Shown here: positions 5,066 through 10,600 of the stretch, in pieces
Layout: each line of letters begins with the position of its first letter
Position numbering within the stretch: the stretch's first letter is position 1
Made by a program: the position numbers and the translations under genes
From: Gammaproteobacteria bacterium
Lineage (GTDB): Bacteria; Pseudomonadota; Gammaproteobacteria; Tenderiales; Tenderiaceae
Assembly (NCBI GenBank): GCA_027001525.1
Contig: JALTMR010000474.1
Coordinates: 1 to 10,600, forward strand
Direction: 5' to 3'
Length of the DNA: 10,600 nt
Notes under the pieces: model-generated
Seen by the model: only the letters and a program-made list of their open reading frames with translations
Told to the model about the DNA's origin: nothing
Databases searched by the model: none

Positions 5066-8000
5066 CTAGCGCATGTCCGCCAGTTTGCCTTTGGAGAACC
5101 AGGCAAACAACGTCGGCAAGACAAACAGCGTCAAGAAGGTGGCTGTTAACAGGCCGCCGACGATCACCGTCGCCAGCGGTTTCTGGATCTCCGCCCCCAC
5201 GCCGGTGGACATCAGCATGGGAATCAGCCCCAGAGCCGAGGTAATTGCCGTCATCAACACCGGTCGCAGGCGTGACGTTGCGCCGCTGAACACCGCATCC
5301 GCCACCGACAGACCATCGCTGATGCGCTGATTGATGCTCTCCACCATCACCACGCCATTGAGCACCGCCACCCCAAACAGGGTAATAAAACCGATGGAGC
5401 TGGGCACCGACAGGTATTGGCCGGAAATGTAGAGGGAAAAGACGCCACCGATCACCGCCAGCGGCACGTTGACCAGAATCAACATCGCCTGCCCCACCGA
5501 GTTAAAGGCGAAATAGAGCAGCAACGCGATCAACGCCAGCGACAGTGGCACCACCATGCTCAGGCGCTTCTGCGCCCGCTGCTGGTTCTCAAACTGACCG
5601 CCAATATCCACCGAGTAACCGGCAGGCAAGGCCACCTGATCCGCAATGGCCTGGCGAATATCGGCCACCACACTGCCCATATCACGCCCTTGCACATTGG
5701 CCTGAATCACCACCCGGCGCTGCACATCGTCCCGCCGCACCTGGGGCGGCCCCGATTCGATACTGATCTGCGCCACATCCCCCAAACGCACCCACGGCCC
5801 GGCGGGCGATTGCAGGCGCAGATTGGCGATGGCACTGGGGTCGGCGCGAAAGACCTCATCGAGGCGAACGTAGATGTCATAACGCTCATTGCCGTTGATG
5901 ATCTGCCCGGCAGCACGACCACCCAGGCCGTCACGCACCACCGCCATGACGTCGCCCACGGCGAGGCCAAACCGTGATAACTGAGCGCGATCAGGGCGCA
6001 CTACGAGCTGCGCCTCACCGGCGATCTGCTCCATGGCCACATCGCGAGCCCCATCGACCCCCTGAATCACTTTCTCAATGGCCTGGCCCTTCTCGGCCAA
6101 CACCGCCAGATCGGGTCCAAACAGCTTGATGGCCAGCTGCGCCTTAACCCCCGAGAGCAGCTCATCCACACGGGTGGCTATGGGCTGGGAGAAGTTCAGC
6201 AGCAGGCCGGGATGTTGCTCCAGCTTCTGCTCCATCAGCCCCTGCAAGGCCTGTCGATTACTGGCACTGGTCCACTGCGCCACGGGTTTGAGGCCGATGT
6301 AGATCTCGATATTGTTCACCGGCTCCGGGTCACCGCCGATCTCCGCCCGGCCAATGCGGCTCAGGGCGTAGGTCACCTCGGGGAACTCCAGCAACATTTT
6401 CTCCAATTTGGGAGCCACCGACAGCGCCGTCTCCAGACTGGCCGAGGGGGCCAGGGTGACGCGCAGGTTGATGGTGCCCTCCTCCAGCTCCGGCACAAAC
6501 TCCGTGCCCAGCTGGGGCAACAGCGCCAACGCCCCCACCAGCAGCAGCGCCGCACTTCCCACCACCACCTTGGTTTGACGCAGCGCCCAGCTCAGCCCCC
6601 GGCGATAGAGCCCGTCCAGCGGTTTGAGGACGAAGCTCTCCTTCTCCCGAACGCCGTGACGAAACATGTAACTGGCCAGCGCCGGCACAATGATCAACGC
6701 CACCAGCACCGCCGCCACAATCGCCAGCATGATGCTCACCGCCATGGGTTGAAACAGTTTCGCTTCCACCCCCTCAAAACTGAAGAGCGGCATGAACACC
6801 ACCAGAATAATGGAGGCCGCGAAGAAGATCGGCCGTACCACCTCTTTCCCCGCCTCCTGCAAACGCAGCGCGATGCCGCTCTCGTCGCGCGTCACATCGT
6901 GGGGATCGGTATCCTCCCCCGCCACCCGCGCGCGGACCTCTTTGTCGTGCTCAGCGTCCGGGTGGGACAGATGCTTGAACATGTTGTCCACCATCACCAC
7001 TGAGCCGTCCACCAACATACCGATAGCGACAGCGATCCCCCCCAGTGACATCAAATTGGCTGACAGGCCGAACCAGGCCATGATCATCAGCGCGATACCG
7101 ATGGAGATGGGAATGGAGATCAACACCAGAAAGGTGGCGCGCAGATTCATCAGAAACAGCGCCAGCACCACGACGATGAACACAAAAGCCAGCAACAGTG
7201 CATCCACCACGGTCTGCACCGCCTGGGTGATCAGATCTGACTGGTCGTAGAACGGATCAAAATGGACCCCTTCAGGCAACGCCTGCTGAATCAGGGCAAC
7301 GCGATCATTGATGCCGTCAATGGTCGCCTTGGTATTGGAGCCCATGCGTTTGAGAACGATGCCGGAGACCACCTCGCCCAGCGGCTCGGGCTGCCCCTGC
7401 GCGTCGCGGCGCGTCATGGTGACCGCCCCCTGGCGTATCTCGTGGCCCAGCTCGACGGTGGCCACCTGAGACAACATCACCACCGTGCCATCCACCACCT
7501 TGAGGGGAATCTGGCGCAACTCCTCCAGCCCCTTCTCGTCGTGGCTCAACCAGCCCACGCCGCGAATCACCAACTGCTCCTGGCCACGGTCCATATACCA
7601 GCCGCCGGCGTTGGCGTTGTTGTTCTCCAGCGCACTCACCACATCCTGCTGGTTCAGGCCGTAGGCCAGCAAGCGCGAAGGATCGAGATTAACCTGGTAC
7701 TGACGCACCTCGCCCCCGAAAGAGAGCACATCGGTCACCCCGTCCACCGGCATCAGCAACAGCTTGACGATCCAGTCATTGAGGCTGCGTAGCGCCATGG
7801 CATCCAGGCCGGTGTCTGCATCAGCCACCAGGAGGTACTGATAGACCTGCCCCAGCCCCGAGGTGTTGGGGCCGATCTCCGGCGTGCCCACCCCGTCCGG
7901 AATCAGCTCTTTGGCCGACTGCAGCCGCTCGAATACCAGTTGACGGGCAAAGTAAATGTCAGTGCCTTCCTTGAAGACCACCGTAATGCCCGACAGGCCG

Positions 8001-8263
8001 GTTTTGGAGATGGAGCGCACCTGCTCCACGTCAGGCAGGGCATACATCACCGCCTCGATAGGGAAGGTGATGAGCTGCTCCACCTCTTCCGACGCCAGCC
8101 CCGGCGCTTCGGTGTTGATGGAGACCTGCACATTGGTCACATCGGGAAAGGCATCGAGGTTCAGCTTGGGAATAATCATGGTCGCTGACGCCGTCAGCGC
8201 CAGCAGGGCAATCACCACCAACAGGCGGTTGGTGACTGACCAGTCGATCAAACGATTCAACAT
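5066..8263 (-). CDS. czcA: CzcA-like heavy-metal efflux RND pump
   Basis: This is the inner-membrane proton/metal antiporter of the CzcCBA complex, which captures divalent cations and drives them outward. Its 1065 residues match the family's usual size of about 1050. It begins MLNRLIDWSVTNRLLVV, the usual RND first membrane helix, followed by a periplasmic porter domain (DAFPDVTNVQV). Residues 411-427 are the TM4 proton-relay helix AVAIGMLVDGSVVMVDN, with Asp419 and Asp426. A second porter domain and the late helix GFITLFGVAVLNGVVMVES (about 958-976) follow. Where CusA has the Cu-binding methionines Met623 and Met672, this protein appears to have Asn651 (PVNNIE) and Glu701 (RVDELLSG), favouring divalent ions over Cu/Ag. 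The TM4 motif starts AIG as in CusA rather than DFG as in classic CzcA, so its subclass is unclear. The ATG has AGGAG eight bases upstream. Confidence 0.97.
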   Translation of the reverse strand: MLNRLIDWSVTNRLLVVIALLALTASATMIIPKLNLDAFPDVTNVQVSINTEAPGLASEEVEQLITFPIEAVMYALPDVEQVRSISKTGLSGITVVFKEGTDIYFARQLVFERLQSAKELIPDGVGTPEIGPNTSGLGQVYQYLLVADADTGLDAMALRSLNDWIVKLLLMPVDGVTDVLSFGGEVRQYQVNLDPSRLLAYGLNQQDVVSALENNNANAGGWYMDRGQEQLVIRGVGWLSHDEKGLEELRQIPLKVVDGTVVMLSQVATVELGHEIRQGAVTMTRRDAQGQPEPLGEVVSGIVLKRMGSNTKATIDGINDRVALIQQALPEGVHFDPFYDQSDLITQAVQTVVDALLLAFVFIVVVLALFLMNLRATFLVLISIPISIGIALMIMAWFGLSANLMSLGGIAVAIGMLVDGSVVMVDNMFKHLSHPDAEHDKEVRARVAGEDTDPHDVTRDESGIALRLQEAGKEVVRPIFFAASIILVVFMPLFSFEGVEAKLFQPMAVSIMLAIVAAVLVALIIVPALASYMFRHGVREKESFVLKPLDGLYRRGLSWALRQTKVVVGSAALLLVGALALLPQLGTEFVPELEEGTINLRVTLAPSASLETALSVAPKLEKMLLEFPEVTYALSRIGRAEIGGDPEPVNNIEIYIGLKPVAQWTSASNRQALQGLMEQKLEQHPGLLLNFSQPIATRVDELLSGVKAQLAIKLFGPDLAVLAEKGQAIEKVIQGVDGARDVAMEQIAGEAQLVVRPDRAQLSRFGLAVGDVMAVVRDGLGGRAAGQIINGNERYDIYVRLDEVFRADPSAIANLRLQSPAGPWVRLGDVAQISIESGPPQVRRDDVQRRVVIQANVQGRDMGSVVADIRQAIADQVALPAGYSVDIGGQFENQQRAQKRLSMVVPLSLALIALLLYFAFNSVGQAMLILVNVPLAVIGGVFSLYISGQYLSVPSSIGFITLFGVAVLNGVVMVESINQRISDGLSVADAVFSGATSRLRPVLMTAITSALGLIPMLMSTGVGAEIQKPLATVIVGGLLTATFLTLFVLPTLFAWFSKGKLADMR

Positions 8264-8282
8264 GGGGTTCTCTCCTGATCAA

Positions 8283-9566
8283 TCAATGGTTGTGCGGATC
8301 GAAGCCGCCCTTGGCCATCTCTGACTGGACGAAAAACGCCCCCTTGCCAACGATGGTGGTGCCTTCGCTGATGCCATCGATCAACAGCAGATCGCCGACG
8401 CTGTCGAGCACCACAACCTCCTGCGGCTCAAAGCTGCCAGGGGCACTCTCCACAAACACCTGCCAGTCACCATCGGCGCTGCGCAGCACCGCATCCACCG
8501 GCACGACGATGCCTGACTTCTGCTGATCGCTTTCGATCACCACGTTGACGAACTCACCCGGGTGGAGCGAATCATCGGCATTGGCCACCTCCAGATGCAC
8601 GGCCAGCGTGCGCGTGGTGGCATCCAGCGTATGGCGCGCCTGCACCACCTTGCCACTGATCCAGCGTGAACCGACCTGCACCCGTGCCGGGGCCCCCAGT
8701 TTGATGCGGCCAGCGTCTTCCGGTGTCAGGCGCGCCTCGACCCACAGCACCGACTCGTCGCTGATCTCCATCAACACATGGCCCGGCTCCACCAATTCAC
8801 CGACGACGAAATCGTCGCTGATCACCGTGCCATTCTGAAACGACAGCAGGCGGAACTCACCCGTGGCTCGGGAGGCGTCCCCCATCTTCACCAGCGATTC
8901 GATCTGCTTTTTGGTCATACCGTAAGCGCTGACCTTGGCATAGGCCTGCTGATAGGCGATCTGGGCCGTCACGAAACGTTTCTCGGCCACCACTTTGCGC
9001 CCCAGCTTCTCCACCCGCCGCAGCTCCACATTGGCCTCCATTAGCGCCCCCTGAGCTTCCGCCATCTCCACGCTGGAGAGGCTGACCAGAGGCTGGCCCT
9101 TCTTGACGTGATCCCCCAGTTGCACATGGCGCTTCATCACCTGCGCCGGGATGCGTGGCGTGACCTTGCTGGTGCGGTAGGCGTTGAGTTTGACCTCGCC
9201 GGGGGCGCTGATGGCCTCCCCCAAAGCGCGTTCAACCACCACCATCGTTTCAATATTGGCCAGGCGGCGCTGCGTCTGATTCAGCTTCGCCTCCGTCGCC
9301 TCTTCCCCATGACCGTGGCCGTGACCGTGGCCATCTCCTTCAGCCTCATCACCGTGGCCGTGCTCATCCGCCTCATGGCCGTGACCTTCTTCCCCATGAT
9401 CGTGCCCCGCTTCGGCGTGATCCTCCTCACCAAAATCGATATCGGAGAAATCATCCAGGCTGATCTCCTCCTCTTCATGGGCGTGATTGTGGCCATCGTT
9501 CCCGGCCAGGGTAAGGGTCGGGCCGGCCAGGCCCAGCAGTGCGACTAATACCAACGCGTTTTTCAT
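8283..9566 (-). CDS. czcB: CzcB-like periplasmic adaptor (membrane fusion protein) with His-rich N-terminus
   Basis: This is the membrane fusion protein linking the RND pump to the outer-membrane channel. Of 427 residues, 1-21 form an export signal. Residues 24-87 are a His/Asp/Glu/Gly-rich metal-binding stretch with 14 His (from GHNHAH to GHGHGHGHG). Then come the barrel-sandwich (lipoyl-like) half around 120-160 (APGEVKLNAYRTSKVTPRIP, GDHVKKGQPL), a helical hairpin at about 165-220, the second lipoyl half (NGTVISDDFVVGELVEPG), and the beta-barrel and membrane-proximal domains. The C-terminus ends HNH, another possible metal ligand. The ATG overlaps the czcC stop and has GGAGAG upstream inside czcC. 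The stop is 19 bases before czcA. The His-rich region is typical of CzcB-type adaptors, where it is thought to buffer or pass on divalent metal in the periplasm. Substrate cannot be fixed from sequence alone. Confidence 0.95.
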   Translation of the reverse strand: MKNALVLVALLGLAGPTLTLAGNDGHNHAHEEEEISLDDFSDIDFGEEDHAEAGHDHGEEGHGHEADEHGHGDEAEGDGHGHGHGHGEEATEAKLNQTQRRLANIETMVVVERALGEAISAPGEVKLNAYRTSKVTPRIPAQVMKRHVQLGDHVKKGQPLVSLSSVEMAEAQGALMEANVELRRVEKLGRKVVAEKRFVTAQIAYQQAYAKVSAYGMTKKQIESLVKMGDASRATGEFRLLSFQNGTVISDDFVVGELVEPGHVLMEISDESVLWVEARLTPEDAGRIKLGAPARVQVGSRWISGKVVQARHTLDATTRTLAVHLEVANADDSLHPGEFVNVVIESDQQKSGIVVPVDAVLRSADGDWQVFVESAPGSFEPQEVVVLDSVGDLLLIDGISEGTTIVGKGAFFVQSEMAKGGFDPHNH

Positions 9567-10600
9567 TTTCTCTCTCCAGCACTCTTTTCAACGGACTGAT
9601 CACTCAGCCCCAACCACAACTCAACCTGCCCCGAAGCCGCGAGCCAGGCGATGGCGGAACGCCACACCTCGCCCAGCAGCTCGGTGGCCGTTGCCTGGGT
9701 GTCAATGTTCTGTTTGGTTTGAATAAGGAAATCGGTGGCACTCAACTCACCGGCCTGCCACATCTGCTCCAGCAGCCCCATCTGCTCACGCAGCGCGGCC
9801 TGACCTGTCTCACCCCAGGTGAGCCAGGCGCTGCTGGTGTGTTGGAATCGGCCCAGTGCCCCTTCAAGGCGGGCCTCGGCGCGGCGGTAGGCATCCCGAT
9901 AGGCCATCTCCTGTGCCACCGCCTCGTGCGAGGCTTCCCGCACCTGTGCCTTGTAGTTGTTTCTCACAAACAGGGGAATTTCGAGACTCAGCCCCAGCAG
10001 GGTGTCGGAATCGTCACGGCCGGCGCGAATCCCCACGGTGGGGTCGATCTGCCCCTGCCGCTCTGCCACCTTGATCCTGGCCCTGGCGGCCTCCATCTGA
10101 CTGCGCAACACGGCTAACCCGGGCAGCCGCTGAAGCAGGGAGGCATCCACCGAAGCCGGCGCGGAGGCCAGTTCGCCGGGCAAGGTCGGCCATGATGCCG
10201 CCGTCAAACCGCTCACCGCCTGCAACGCCGCCTCGGCCTCGGCCAACTGGCTGGCGCTGGCCGCTTCGACCATCAGAGCTTCGCTATAGGCCACCTGGGC
10301 CAGGGTGACATCCAGCGCCGCCACATCCCCCGCCGCCCGTCGCTGCTGCACCGCGTCCACAAAGCCTTTCATCAGCTCACTGCGGCGCTGCGCCAGCGCC
10401 TGCATCTGGTGAGCGGTGAAGTAACTCACCACCGCCTCCAGTGCCTCAACCGCCACACGCTGCCGGGTCTCCAGCAAGCGGGCCTGCGCCGCCTGCAACT
10501 GACGCTCGACCACGTTGACCTGCGCGCCCTTTTTGTCGCTCCAGTCGAGGGTCTGATTCAAACCGATGGAGGTGGTATTGACCGCCGTACGCTCGGCGGC
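9563..10600 (-). CDS. czcC: CzcC-like outer-membrane factor of an RND metal efflux pump (5' end cut by window edge)
   Basis: This is the outer-membrane channel (TolC/OEP family) of a CzcCBA tripartite efflux system, which carries metal ions from the pump and adaptor across the outer membrane. About 345 codons are visible and the frame is open to the right edge, so the start and roughly 70-100 N-terminal residues, including any signal peptide, lie outside. The visible part begins with the typical OEP segment SIGLNQTLDWSDKKGAQV, then long Ala/Gln/Glu-rich helices with heptad-like spacing, a central strand region (VGIRAGRDD, LGLSLEIPLFVRNNYK) and a second helical repeat, as expected for the two OEP repeats. 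It ends GERK. The TGA stop overlaps the czcB ATG (ATGA), so the two are probably translationally coupled. Family assignment is firm; the CzcC label rests on the downstream czcB and czcA. Confidence 0.9.
   Translation of the reverse strand, partial: AAERTAVNTTSIGLNQTLDWSDKKGAQVNVVERQLQAAQARLLETRQRVAVEALEAVVSYFTAHQMQALAQRRSELMKGFVDAVQQRRAAGDVAALDVTLAQVAYSEALMVEAASASQLAEAEAALQAVSGLTAASWPTLPGELASAPASVDASLLQRLPGLAVLRSQMEAARARIKVAERQGQIDPTVGIRAGRDDSDTLLGLSLEIPLFVRNNYKAQVREASHEAVAQEMAYRDAYRRAEARLEGALGRFQHTSSAWLTWGETGQAALREQMGLLEQMWQAGELSATDFLIQTKQNIDTQATATELLGEVWRSAIAWLAASGQVELWLGLSDQSVEKSAGERK

Noticed and set aside
6212..7003. Plus-strand open frame inside czcA
   Set aside because: A high-GC shadow rich in His, Gln and Arg; czcA is unambiguous on the other strand.
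5066..8263. CusA (Cu/Ag) assignment for the pump
   Set aside because: AIG in TM4 fits, but the copper-binding methionines appear absent and the partners are a His-rich CzcB and a CDF, so a divalent-cation pump is favoured.

Overview
The window reads as a heavy-metal homeostasis island of a GC-rich Gram-negative bacterium. Periplasmic and outer-membrane proteins, an RND tripartite pump and the gene style suggest a proteobacterium, probably a gammaproteobacterium; this is an inference from general style, not from a marker gene. Every gene supported here is on the minus strand, so transcription runs from right to left. No rRNA, tRNA, insertion sequence, CRISPR array or regulator gene was seen.

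Right part (10600 to 4103): a czcC-czcB-czcA-czcD efflux cluster. The outer-membrane factor CzcC is cut by the window edge. Its stop overlaps the start of the adaptor CzcB, which has a His-rich N-terminus. Next come the RND pump CzcA and, after a 78-base gap holding a strong hairpin, the inner-membrane cation diffusion facilitator CzcD. Motifs point to divalent cations (Zn/Co/Cd/Ni) rather than Cu/Ag. A probable terminator follows czcD at 3980-4013.

Middle (4102 to 3652): a gene-free 451 bases with the czcD terminator, an AT-rich stretch, a promoter overlaid with a symmetric operator (3779-3840), and a leader of about 140 bases. The leader contains a textbook hairpin plus T-run (3697-3738) placed before the next gene, which suggests attenuation.

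Left part (3651 to 223): a five-gene operon of much less familiar make-up. In order: a 67-residue protein with 24 His, a beta-barrel outer-membrane protein, a periplasmic DUF4198 (NikK/CbiK-like, COG5266) protein, a four-TM membrane protein with a Met/Asp/His-rich loop, and an exported FMN-binding-like protein. It ends at a strong terminator (171-198). Just beyond lies a second copy of the same promoter/operator (47-107), which must drive a minus-strand unit beginning at the left edge.

Taken together, one part exports divalent metal ions. The neighbouring operon looks like a metal-binding, uptake or sensing system, possibly for nickel or cobalt, under a shared regulator with the unseen gene to the left. 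The most novel elements are the duplicated operator-promoter with compensatory arm changes, the attenuator-like leader, and the uncharacterised five-gene operon.
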